From assembly GCA_003695105.1 (NCBI GenBank), contig RFIZ01000260.1, positions 1-6,783 of the forward strand: a DNA stretch of 6,783 nucleotides, read 5' to 3'. This DNA comes from Fidelibacterota bacterium. Its GTDB lineage: Bacteria > Fidelibacterota > Marinisomatia > Marinisomatales > J089. Positions 1 through 6,708 of the stretch are shown piece by piece. The position numbers and the translations under genes are program-made. Below the pieces are notes generated by a model. It was not told the origin of the DNA, made no database searches, and worked only from the letters and a program-made list of their open reading frames with translations. How positions within the stretch are numbered: the first letter of the stretch is position 1; each line of letters opens with the position of its first letter.

Positions 1-417
1 ACGGTGATGTTGATCGAACATGCGGAACGCTTCGGCCTGACCCAGTTGCATCAATTGCGGGGCCGGGTGGGACGAGGCCGGGAAAAAGGCTATTGCATTC
101 TGGTGCAACGCGGATCCACGGACCAGGCGGAACAGCGACTGCGCATTATGGAACAGACGACCGACGGCTTTGCCATCGCCGATGAAGATTTGAAACTCCG
201 GGGACCGGGAGAGTTTTTTGGTCTGCGGCAAAGCGGATTTATCAAGTTCAAACTGGCCGATCTGGTCCATGACGGTCCCATCATCCGGCAGGCGCGCCAG
301 GCGGCCTTTGACCTGATTCGGGCAGATCCTCATTTGCGCCAACCGGAACATGTCGCCCTGCGGACTCATTTTTTGACTCATTATCAACCTTATCTGGAAT
401 ATGTCCGCTTCAGTTGA
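1..417 (+). CDS. recG: ATP-dependent DNA helicase RecG, C-terminal part (5' end outside window)
   Basis: RecG unwinds and remodels branched DNA such as stalled forks, D-loops and Holliday junctions in the cytoplasm. The visible 138 residues are the end of the second helicase lobe. Helicase motif VI (QLRGRVGRG) is at visible residues 18-26, preceded by the typical ENAERFGLSQLH-like lead-in, here EHAERFGLTQLH. A TRG-like region with DGF, a DLKLRGPGE-type stretch and GLRQSG lies at about residues 46-79, and the RecG C-terminal helix follows. The frame is open from base 1 and stops with TGA at 415-417. Family members are about 680-820 residues, so roughly four fifths of the gene lies upstream. 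The gene overlaps the next one by 17 nt. Mfd and PriA share parts of the helicase fold, but the RGPGEFFG...QSG arrangement and the short tail after it fit RecG. Confidence 0.95.
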   Translation, partial: TVMLIEHAERFGLTQLHQLRGRVGRGREKGYCILVQRGSTDQAEQRLRIMEQTTDGFAIADEDLKLRGPGEFFGLRQSGFIKFKLADLVHDGPIIRQARQAAFDLIRADPHLRQPEHVALRTHFLTHYQPYLEYVRFS

Positions 418-1306
418 TACGCCGGAAATCTGTCCTCACTGCGGTTCTGGTGATGTGGTGCTTCTCTTCCGGGCCCGGGACGCTTTGGTGAGCGGCGATC
501 TCTTTCCGATCTTTCGGTGTCAGACCTGCCGGTTACAGTTTACGGGTCACCGGCCGGCAGAAAGTGAACTGGGCCGGTATTACCGCTCGGAAGAGTACCT
601 GTCACATCAGGAACAAGTTCATACGCTTTGGGAGAGAGCCTACACCCTGGCCCGGCGTTGGGGGGCAGGAAGAAAGCGGGCCTTTCTCCATCGCCATACG
701 GGTTTCGAACGCGGTCGCCTGTTGGATTACGGTTGCGGGGTAGGAGAATTCCTGCGGGCCCTGGACCGGCACGGCTGGGAGGTGTGGGGGGTGGAACCGG
801 CCGAGGCGGCCCGGACGCGGGCCGAACGCCATTTGCCGGGCAGGATTGTTACTCCGGAGGACCTGTCCGTCCTGTCGTCCCTGCGCTTCCAGGTCATCAC
901 TCTCTGGCATGTGCTGGAACACCTGTACCACCCCGGCGACATCCTGGGTCGATTGGCGGGTTTGGCGGCTGAGGGCGGGTGGTTGATCGTGGCCGTACCC
1001 AATGCCGCCTCCTGGGAAGCAATGCGCTATGGACCGAACTGGGCAGCCTGGGATGTGCCGCGACACGTCTATCATTTTACTCCGGAACGCTTGCGAATCC
1101 TTCTTGAGGAGCAGAATTGGACCGTCCGTTCTGTGCATACCCTGCCGCTGGATCCGTGGTATATCTGTCTATTGTCGGAGCGGCAAATGGGGCCGGCCGG
1201 ATCGCAGGTCCGGGGCCTGTTCCGGGGAGTGAGATCCTGGATGAAAGGTCTCCGGAATCCGGAGGCGGGATCTTCCATCGTCCTGGTCTGTCAGCGTCCG
1301 TCATGA
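401..1306 (+). CDS. Zinc-ribbon class I SAM-dependent methyltransferase (Methyltransf_23 type)
   Basis: This 301-residue protein is probably a soluble methyl transferase using S-adenosylmethionine; the acceptor is unknown. A zinc ribbon is visible as CPHC (C11, C14) and CQTC (C40, C43). The Rossmann domain follows, with SAM-binding motif DYGCGVGEF at 109-117, the acidic ribose-binding residue E132 in GVEP, the post-motif WHVLEHL at 169-175, and a PRHVYHFTPERL block near 220 that is typical of the Methyltransf_23 group. Relatives often sit in polysaccharide or natural-product clusters, which suits the glycosyltransferases downstream. The ATG at 401 keeps the first cysteine pair; the next start candidates would lose it. 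The only SD-like bases (GGAA, 396-399) are too close to the ATG, so translation probably depends on coupling to recG, whose stop lies 17 nt inside this gene. The substrate could be a sugar, a lipid or a small molecule. Confidence 0.88.
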   Translation: MSASVDTPEICPHCGSGDVVLLFRARDALVSGDLFPIFRCQTCRLQFTGHRPAESELGRYYRSEEYLSHQEQVHTLWERAYTLARRWGAGRKRAFLHRHTGFERGRLLDYGCGVGEFLRALDRHGWEVWGVEPAEAARTRAERHLPGRIVTPEDLSVLSSLRFQVITLWHVLEHLYHPGDILGRLAGLAAEGGWLIVAVPNAASWEAMRYGPNWAAWDVPRHVYHFTPERLRILLEEQNWTVRSVHTLPLDPWYICLLSERQMGPAGSQVRGLFRGVRSWMKGLRNPEAGSSIVLVCQRPS

Positions 1307-1400
1307 TTTCAGTTCTATCCAACCGGACGATGCCCCTAAATTCTTCGGCTTGACTCCTCCGGAAAATCTCTGGAACCGTCACAAGGAATCGCCGTACATC

Positions 1401-1712
1401 ATGACATTGCAAAGCGGACTCACGGAAGACCAACTGTTCGACCAATTGATCAGTTCGATCGTCCATACGGCCTGGTTGGCTCTGGGAAGAATGAAACATC
1501 CCCATACCGGAAAAGTGGAAACCAATCTGAAACAGGCGGCGATTACCATCGATATGCTGGATATGCTGTATAAACGACTGGATCGCAGCCTGAAGCCGGA
1601 AGAAGATGCGTATCTCAGTTCCCTCCTGGGAGAATTGAAAGACACCTACGAAGAAGAAATTCGTCGTCAATCCTCCGGTAATTCCTCCGATGCACCGGAA
1701 GCAAACGCGTAG
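1401..1712 (+). CDS. DUF1844 family small protein
   Basis: This is a predicted cytoplasmic protein of 103 residues with no signal peptide or membrane segment. It matches the DUF1844 pattern: an amphipathic N-terminal helix, then AWLALGR at 24-30, HPHTG at 33-37, and a helix carrying TIDMLDML at 49-56, followed by an acidic, charged helix with EED near 67-69 and a low-complexity Ser/Asn/Asp/Ala tail. The family has no established biochemical function that I know of. The ATG at 1401 is preferred because the family homology begins right after it. A weak AAGGA lies at 1383-1387, 13 nt upstream. A TTG at 1350 would add 17 residues (WNRHKESPY-type) that do not resemble the family and has no SD. The gene follows a 94-nt gap after the methyltransferase and ends 16 nt before the large membrane protein, so it is probably cotranscribed with it. 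Confidence 0.85.
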   Translation: MTLQSGLTEDQLFDQLISSIVHTAWLALGRMKHPHTGKVETNLKQAAITIDMLDMLYKRLDRSLKPEEDAYLSSLLGELKDTYEEEIRRQSSGNSSDAPEANA

Positions 1713-1715
1713 TTT

Positions 1716-1721
1716 AGGAAG
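1716..1721 (+). promoter_or_regulatory. Shine-Dalgarno sequence deciding the start of the DUF2723 gene
   Basis: AGGAAG lies 7 nt before the ATG at 1729 and 4 nt after the DUF1844 stop codon. It supports ATG 1729 over the in-frame ATG at 1690, which would overlap DUF1844 by 23 nt and add 13 polar residues ahead of the first membrane helix. It also shows that at least some genes in this genome use SD-led initiation. Confidence 0.7.
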
Positions 1722-1728
1722 TCTACCT

Positions 1729-4668
1729 ATGGCCTCATTTCAACGGAAGAATCGAATCCTGGCAGGGCTGTTGTTTATCCTGTCGTTTCTGTTGTATTTC
1801 TCCACCATGGCACCCACCGTGTCCTTTTGGGATTGCGGTGAATTCATTGCCACCGCCTATACCCTGGGAGTCCCCCATCCTCCCGGGAGTCCCCTCTTTC
1901 TCCTCCTGGGACGGATTTTTTCCATGGTGCCCACCAACCCGGATATCGGCTTCAGGGTCAACCTCATGTCTCCCATCTCCACCGCCCTGGCGGTCATGCT
2001 GGTCTACCTGATCCTGGTGAAACTGATCGGTGAATTGCGTCAGGGGTTGCGCTCCCGTACCGATCAGTGGATTGCCATGGGTGGCGCTTTGGTAGGCGCC
2101 CTGGTCTTTGCAGTCACCGACAGCAACTGGTTCAACGCGGTTGAATCCGAAGTGTATGCCATGAGCATCTTTTTCACTGCCATGGTGATCTGGTTGATTC
2201 TGCTCTGGTCGGAGAAAGCCGATCAGCCGGACCAGGAACGGTATTTGCTGTTGATCGCTTATTTGATCGGTCTGGCCATTGGAGTCCACCTCCTGAACCT
2301 GCTGGCCCTGCCCTATATCGCCCTGGTCATGTATTTCCGGAAACGGGAGTTCGAATGGAAGTCATTTCTGGCGGTGGTGGCCATCACCGGAATCGCCTTT
2401 TTTACCATCAATACGGGTATCATCAAGGGGTTACCGCGGTTGGCGCTGGATTTCGGTCTGTTTGGTCTGGCCCTGGTGGTGTTGATCATTGTGGGCGTGG
2501 GTGTCTGGGCGATTCGCCGGAAGAGGGTGGTGCTGTCATTGATCTTTTCCTCCATTATTCTGATTCTGATCGGGTATTCCACCTATACGGTGATCTTTAT
2601 ACGATCTAACCAGGATCCTTCCATCGATGAAAACAATCCCGAAACCATCCCGGCGGCGATTTCCTATCTGGAACGGGAGCAGTATGGTGCGATCGGACAG
2701 TTGCCCCGGAAATACCCGGGCCTGCCCAGCAAACCGGAAGTGGTGGGGCGGCCCGCCCATGGCCGGGAATATTCCGCCCAGCAAAACCGGGAATACGCCT
2801 TTTACAATTTTGGCAAGCAATGGGATTTCTTCTGGGACTACCAGGTCAAGAAAATGTATTGGCGGTATTTTCTCTGGCAATTTGCCGGACGAGGCCCCTC
2901 CACCGATCCCGGCGTGACTCCCTTTGGTGCCAATGCCCGGGAGGATGGAGTGGACTGGCTCCAGTTCGGCCTGCCCCTGGCCCTCTTACTGGGACTTTTC
3001 GGCCTGGGGTATAACATTTACAAAAACCCGAAACAGGCCTTTACCATCTTTACGCTCTTTTTCTTTACCGGGCTGGCCGTGATCATCTATTTGAATCAGG
3101 ATAATCCTCAGCCCCGGGAACGGGATTATTCCTATGTGGGCAGTTTTCTGGCGTTTTCCCTGTGGATCGGTATCGGGGCCGCGGGCATTCTGGATCAGAT
3201 AACGACCTATATACGGGAGAAAAAACTGGCGGAACGGGTCAGCCTGGTTACGGTGGCCGGCATGCTGATCTTTATCCCCGGATTGATGCTCCGGGCCAAT
3301 TACGATGAACATGACCGGAGCGGGAACTATGTAGCCTGGGACATGAGTTACAATTTCCTCCAATCCTGTGAACCCAATGCCATCATATTCACCAACGGAG
3401 ACAACGATACATTTCCCCTCTGGTATCTGCAGGAAGTGGAGGGAATCCGGAAGGACGTGACCGTGGCCAATCTCAGCCTGCTGAACACTCCCTGGTATAT
3501 CAAGCAATTACGGGATTCCCGTCCACCCGGAGAACGGTTCATCCGCCTCAGCGATGAGCAGATCGATGACCTGGCCAGCGGCCTGCAACCCTGGAAAAAA
3601 CAAAAGGTCCGGATTCCGGTGCCGGACGATCCGGAAAATCCTGATGGCTATCTGGAATGGACTCTGGAACCGACCTATGCCAACGCGGCCCTGAAAGTCC
3701 AGGACATGATGATCATGCGGATCATCAATGACGCCCGCTGGAAATATCCCATTTATTTCGCCGTCACCGTGTCTCCCACCAACAAGATCGGTCTGGATGA
3801 TTATCTGACCATGGAAGGTCTGGTGTTCCATCTCTACAGCCATAAGGTCGATCCGGTGGACCCGGAGGTGATGGAAGCCAACCTGATGAACCGGATCGGG
3901 GATCTGCAATGGTCCCGGGAGTTCACTCCCGAATGGATGCTGGCCAAGGACCATCCGGCGGCAGAACGGGTCCCGACCCGGGAGCCGCAACGCGGGTATC
4001 TCTTCCGTAACCTGGGGAACCCGGAGGTGTATTACAATCGCCAGATCATTCGTCTGCTGCAAAACTACCGCAGTGCCTACATGCAGCTGGCGATCCAATA
4101 TTATTTCCAGTGGCAGGATGCCAAACAGTCCACGCCCCAGGATACAACCGTCATCCGGGACAAGCAGAATAAGGTCCTGGCGGTGCTGGATGAAATGGAG
4201 CGCAATCTCCCGGTGGAGACGATCCCCATGGAAGCAAAAGAACTCTACCTCCAGGTGGGTCAACTGTACGGCGAACTGGGGGCCAAAGACAAGGAACGGG
4301 CCATACTGGACGATCTGGCGGACGATCCCGGATTATCCCTGCGGAATAAGCTCCATCTGAGCCAGAGTTACATCCAGGATTTGAACGAACCCGAAACGGG
4401 AAGAGACATCCTGAAAGATCTCTATGATACCTATCTCTCCCTGGAAGAGGCGGTGCAGCGCCAGGGTATTCGGGGAACCGGCCTGGATCGGAAGACGTGG
4501 AATACCTGGCAACGAAATCTGCCGGAAATTGTATCCTATCTGGTGATGGTATACCGCGATCTGGACCAGAAGGAAGACGCCATTGCGGTGTTGAATGACT
4601 GGATCCAGCGGAATCCCCAGGATCAGTCCGCCAAATCCATGTTGGAGGAATTGCAGAAAGCCGATTGA
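1729..4668 (+). CDS. DUF2723 / TMEM260-like polytopic membrane glycosyltransferase with C-terminal TPR-like region
   Basis: This 979-residue inner-membrane protein is predicted to be a GT-C-fold transferase moving a sugar from a lipid carrier to an acceptor on the periplasmic side. The family (Pfam DUF2723) includes human TMEM260, a protein O-mannosyltransferase; the bacterial substrate is inferred only. The first membrane helix (about 10-27) is followed by FWDCGEF with acidic D35 and E38, then HPPGSPLF (50-57), the usual GT-C acidic-loop position. SNWFNAVESEVYA is at 132-144. About nine hydrophobic segments lie before residue 291 and four at about 412-521. The large loop between has EREQYG (315-320), and PRERDYSYVGSF is at 462-473. 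A soluble domain begins near 525 with HDRSGNY and has TNGDNDTFPLW at 555-565, all typical of Bacteroidota members. Residues about 780-979 are helical, with TPR-like units at about 834-868 and 932-965. Length is normal for the long form. It is 16 nt after DUF1844 and 18 nt before a GT2 gene. Confidence 0.88.
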   Translation: MASFQRKNRILAGLLFILSFLLYFSTMAPTVSFWDCGEFIATAYTLGVPHPPGSPLFLLLGRIFSMVPTNPDIGFRVNLMSPISTALAVMLVYLILVKLIGELRQGLRSRTDQWIAMGGALVGALVFAVTDSNWFNAVESEVYAMSIFFTAMVIWLILLWSEKADQPDQERYLLLIAYLIGLAIGVHLLNLLALPYIALVMYFRKREFEWKSFLAVVAITGIAFFTINTGIIKGLPRLALDFGLFGLALVVLIIVGVGVWAIRRKRVVLSLIFSSIILILIGYSTYTVIFIRSNQDPSIDENNPETIPAAISYLEREQYGAIGQLPRKYPGLPSKPEVVGRPAHGREYSAQQNREYAFYNFGKQWDFFWDYQVKKMYWRYFLWQFAGRGPSTDPGVTPFGANAREDGVDWLQFGLPLALLLGLFGLGYNIYKNPKQAFTIFTLFFFTGLAVIIYLNQDNPQPRERDYSYVGSFLAFSLWIGIGAAGILDQITTYIREKKLAERVSLVTVAGMLIFIPGLMLRANYDEHDRSGNYVAWDMSYNFLQSCEPNAIIFTNGDNDTFPLWYLQEVEGIRKDVTVANLSLLNTPWYIKQLRDSRPPGERFIRLSDEQIDDLASGLQPWKKQKVRIPVPDDPENPDGYLEWTLEPTYANAALKVQDMMIMRIINDARWKYPIYFAVTVSPTNKIGLDDYLTMEGLVFHLYSHKVDPVDPEVMEANLMNRIGDLQWSREFTPEWMLAKDHPAAERVPTREPQRGYLFRNLGNPEVYYNRQIIRLLQNYRSAYMQLAIQYYFQWQDAKQSTPQDTTVIRDKQNKVLAVLDEMERNLPVETIPMEAKELYLQVGQLYGELGAKDKERAILDDLADDPGLSLRNKLHLSQSYIQDLNEPETGRDILKDLYDTYLSLEEAVQRQGIRGTGLDRKTWNTWQRNLPEIVSYLVMVYRDLDQKEDAIAVLNDWIQRNPQDQSAKSMLEELQKAD

Positions 4669-4686
4669 CGGGCTTTCGGAAGCGGC

Positions 4687-5748
4687 ATGACAGCAGCGGA
4701 AAGCCGTCCCTGTCAGATATCTATAATCATTCCGCACTGGAACGGCATATCGGTCCTCTCCGAGTGTCTGGATTCTCTTCTCGGCGACGTGCCGGAGGAC
4801 ACGGAAATCATTGTGGTGGACAATCACTCCACCGACGGGAGTCCTCAATACCTGAAGGAACGCTATCCTCAGGTCCGACTGGTGGAAAATCGGGAGAACC
4901 GCGGCTATGCCGGCGGATGTAACGACGGAGCGGCGGTAGCCTCCGGTCGGTATTATCTCTTCCTGAATAATGATACGATTCACCGCCCGGGCTGGATTCA
5001 AACCCTGGTTGCGGCTCTGGAAGCGGAACCGGATGTGGCGGCGGTCCAACCCAAAATTCTCAATTACTATCAACGGGATCTATTCGACTATGCCGGCGGC
5101 TCCGGCGGGGAGCTGGATCTCTTTGTCTATCCCTTTGCCCGGGGGCGGATTTTCCAGAGTCAGGAACGGGATGAAGGGCAGTATGATGATCCGGTGGATA
5201 TTTTCTGGGCCTCTGGTACAGCCCTCATGGTGCGGGCGGAATGCTTCCGGGAGGTGGGCCGGTTCGATGAATCCTTCTTTGCCCACATGGAAGAAATTGA
5301 TCTCTGCTGGAAGTTCCACCTGCAGGGGAAACGCGTGAAAATCATACCGTCCGCAGTGATATATCACCGTAATGCCGTGACCCTCACCATGTATTCTTTC
5401 CGGAAGTATTATTTAAACCACCGAAATTCCCTGATGCTGCTCCTGACGAATTATAACCTGCCCCTGACACTTTACCTCTTTCCGTTGCGGTTCGTGCTGG
5501 AATGGGTGGCCCTGGGCTATGCCCTGGTGTACCGGGACTGGAACCACGTCCGGGGGATCTGTGCCGCATTGGGCTGGCTGATCTTTCATCCGGGGGACAT
5601 CGTTCGTCGCCGTCGGTTCGTGCGTTCGGTGCGGACCGTCAAGGACCGGCAGCTGGTCCGCTCCCTGTATCGGGGAAGTATCGTGGTGGCGTACTATGTC
5701 TTGCGGAAGAAAAGCTATCGGGCGCTGGGCCTGGGTTCACCCCGATAG
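4687..5748 (+). CDS. Family 2 glycosyltransferase (rhamnosyltransferase-like, WbbL type)
   Basis: This 353-residue enzyme probably transfers a sugar from a nucleotide sugar to a growing envelope glycan at the inner face of the cytoplasmic membrane. The GT-A fold starts at ISIIIPHWNG (11-20). VDNHSTDGS (44-52) binds the nucleotide, NRGYAGGCNDG (71-81) is the typical signature of the rhamnosyltransferase-like GT2 group, and NND at 94-96 is the metal-binding DXD equivalent. The acceptor-side block FDESFFAHMEEIDLCWK (193-209) supplies the likely catalytic acidic residues, E203 and D205, and YHRN follows at 226-229. A hydrophobic stretch at about 248-283 and a basic tail (RRRR near 307-310) suggest membrane attachment. 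The ATG at 4687 has GGAAG 4 nt upstream and lies 18 nt after the DUF2723 stop, so coupling is likely. The donor sugar cannot be read from sequence; dTDP-rhamnose is one possibility. The last 34 nt overlap the opposing DUF4835 gene. Confidence 0.92.
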   Translation: MTAAESRPCQISIIIPHWNGISVLSECLDSLLGDVPEDTEIIVVDNHSTDGSPQYLKERYPQVRLVENRENRGYAGGCNDGAAVASGRYYLFLNNDTIHRPGWIQTLVAALEAEPDVAAVQPKILNYYQRDLFDYAGGSGGELDLFVYPFARGRIFQSQERDEGQYDDPVDIFWASGTALMVRAECFREVGRFDESFFAHMEEIDLCWKFHLQGKRVKIIPSAVIYHRNAVTLTMYSFRKYYLNHRNSLMLLLTNYNLPLTLYLFPLRFVLEWVALGYALVYRDWNHVRGICAALGWLIFHPGDIVRRRRFVRSVRTVKDRQLVRSLYRGSIVVAYYVLRKKSYRALGLGSPR

Positions 5749-6560
5749 ACCTGGCCGTTGTCCGGGTCCACTTCCGCCAGCCATTCCAGATCTTCCTGCC
5801 GGTTGAGAAGACCCAGATCAAGAGTCAGCTGTGGGGCGTTGGCCTTTAAAAAATAGAGCGTATTCCGTTCCCGGGGCCAGCGCGTGAAGACTTGTTCCAG
5901 TTCCTTCAACATGGACTGAAATTCTTCCAACGCCCGCTCCGGTTTCTGATCCTGCAAGAGTTCGTCTCCGTAATAAAAATGAAACCGTGCCCGGCGGAGA
6001 TAACTGTTGGCGGTGAGATCGTCCACCAATTGAACCCGGTCGCTCCATCCCCGGGAATAGTCGGAAGACTGGCCCCGCAGAGCGATATTCCGGGCTTCTT
6101 CGTAATGATGTGTTCCGCCCATGGGTTCGTAGGTGTCGATTTCCCCCGCCAGTATCAATTCTCCGTAAAATGCCAAAAAACTGGGCAGGGATTCAAACTG
6201 GACGGGGTCGTAATACAGGGTCTGGTTCGGAGCATATACAAATTGTACCGCCTTGTCAAAATATCGTTGATCCGTTCCGTTGGAGAAGAGCGCCTGAGCC
6301 AGGTAGGTCTGGGCGGAACCTTTGGAGCTGGTCCCTTCGAAAATAAGCTGAACCTGGAGGGCAATTCCCAGGTCGCTGTACTCCTGGTCGAACTCGGTCT
6401 GGGTATAAAATTGTTGGAGACTGGGGATCAGGGAGCGAACCAATTGCTTGTCGCTGCTGCGGAGGAGTTGATCATCCAACGTGACCTTCACGGAGGAAAA
6501 TTGTCCCCAGGCCAGTGTGATCCAGCCGCAAACGATCAGGAAAAGGCTTCGGGTTTTCAT
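5715..6560 (-). CDS. DUF4835 family exported protein (PorD-like)
   Basis: This 281-residue protein starts with a signal peptide (MKTR, hydrophobic core to about residue 17, likely cleavage after AWG at 19), so it is exported to the periplasm or outer membrane; no lipobox cysteine follows. The family signature is clear in SFLAFYGELILAGEIDTYEP (127-146), then MGGTHHYEEA (147-156), GW at 171-172 and the YLRRARFHFYYGDELL region (187-202), followed by a long helix. Length is close to the family's usual size of about 290-300. DUF4835 is typical of Bacteroidota; some annotation schemes call it PorD and link it to type IX secretion, but its mechanism is unknown to me. The ATG at 6560 has a TTAGGT SD-like sequence 5 nt upstream. 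Its 3' end runs 34 nt into the convergent glycosyltransferase gene. It lacks the coaBC and recN neighbours often seen in Bacteroidota, at least within this window. Confidence 0.85.
   Translation of the reverse strand: MKTRSLFLIVCGWITLAWGQFSSVKVTLDDQLLRSSDKQLVRSLIPSLQQFYTQTEFDQEYSDLGIALQVQLIFEGTSSKGSAQTYLAQALFSNGTDQRYFDKAVQFVYAPNQTLYYDPVQFESLPSFLAFYGELILAGEIDTYEPMGGTHHYEEARNIALRGQSSDYSRGWSDRVQLVDDLTANSYLRRARFHFYYGDELLQDQKPERALEEFQSMLKELEQVFTRWPRERNTLYFLKANAPQLTLDLGLLNRQEDLEWLAEVDPDNGQVYRGEPRPSAR
5748..5768 (+). other. Hairpin at the glycosyltransferase stop codon (terminator-like, no T tract)
   Basis: GACCTGG (5748-5754) can pair with CCGGGTC (5762-5768) as seven pairs including one G-T wobble, with a 7-nt loop. 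It starts at the last base of the TAG stop. No run of T follows, so it is not a standard intrinsic terminator. It also lies inside the coding sequence of the convergent gene, so the pairing may be chance. Confidence 0.25.
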
Positions 6561-6593
6561 CCTGACCTAAGGTAGAGCAGGCAGGAAATGTGA

Positions 6594-6612
6594 GGCAAGG
6601 GAAACCTCTGCC
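6594..6612 (+). other. Small hairpin with GAAA tetraloop in the divergent intergenic region
   Basis: GGCAAGG (6594-6600) pairs with CCT-C-TGCC (6605-6612), giving seven Watson-Crick pairs with one bulged C at 6608 and a GAAA (GNRA) loop at 6601-6604. It lies 33 nt upstream of the DUF4835 start and 96 nt upstream of the plus-strand start. No T tract follows on the plus strand, so it is not an obvious terminator. It could be a leader structure or an operator-like dyad, or chance. Confidence 0.3.
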
Positions 6613-6697
6613 GAAGCCGCTGCATCCGGAAGAGAGAAGAGGGGTTTGTTTCCCTCCCCAGCCTGCCTTTCGACTGTTTCCCCGATTCCAGCCGCCG

Positions 6698-6705
6698 TAA
6701 TTTTG
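6698..6705 (+). promoter_or_regulatory. Candidate Bacteroidota-type -7 promoter box
   Basis: TAATTTTG matches the Bacteroidota housekeeping -7 consensus TAnnTTTG exactly. A near match to the -33 TTTG element, TTTC, lies at 6677-6680 with a 17-nt spacer. The box ends 3 nt before the ATG at 6709, so a transcript from it would be essentially leaderless. The match is short and the phylum is uncertain. Confidence 0.3.
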
Positions 6706-6708
6706 TTC

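Noticed and set aside
602..1138. Minus-strand open frame inside the methyltransferase gene
   Set aside because: It covers the SAM-binding motifs of the real gene and its own translation is low-complexity and unlike a known family.
1350..1372. TTGACT at 1350-1355 as a sigma-70 -35 box for an internal promoter before DUF1844
   Set aside because: No acceptable -10 element occurs 16-18 nt downstream; the corresponding bases are GC-rich.
1690..1728. Upstream ATG at 1690 as the start of the DUF2723 protein
   Set aside because: It has no suitable SD, overlaps DUF1844, and the ATG at 1729 has AGGAAG at good spacing.
3508..4263. Minus-strand open frame of 251 codons inside the DUF2723 gene
   Set aside because: Its His/Ile/Gln-rich composition is typical of the complement of a GC-rich coding frame, and the plus-strand protein has strong motif support.
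4333..5073. Minus-strand open frame of 246 codons across the DUF2723/GT2 junction
   Set aside because: It is antisense to two well-supported genes and has no domain signal.
5892..6575. Plus-strand open frame of 227 codons opposite the DUF4835 gene
   Set aside because: It lies almost wholly antisense to a gene with a clear family match, signal peptide and SD; its translation shows no recognisable domain and reads like a complement shadow.
6628..6656. 17-base purine run (6628-6644) and GAGGG/CCCTC hairpin as a terminator
   Set aside because: The stem is only five pairs and no T tract follows on either strand; I see no further structure.
6579..6668. AGGCAGG (6579-6585) and CCTGCCT (6662-6668) as an inverted repeat
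   Set aside because: Seven bases separated by 76 nt are expected by chance in a purine/pyrimidine-rich spacer.
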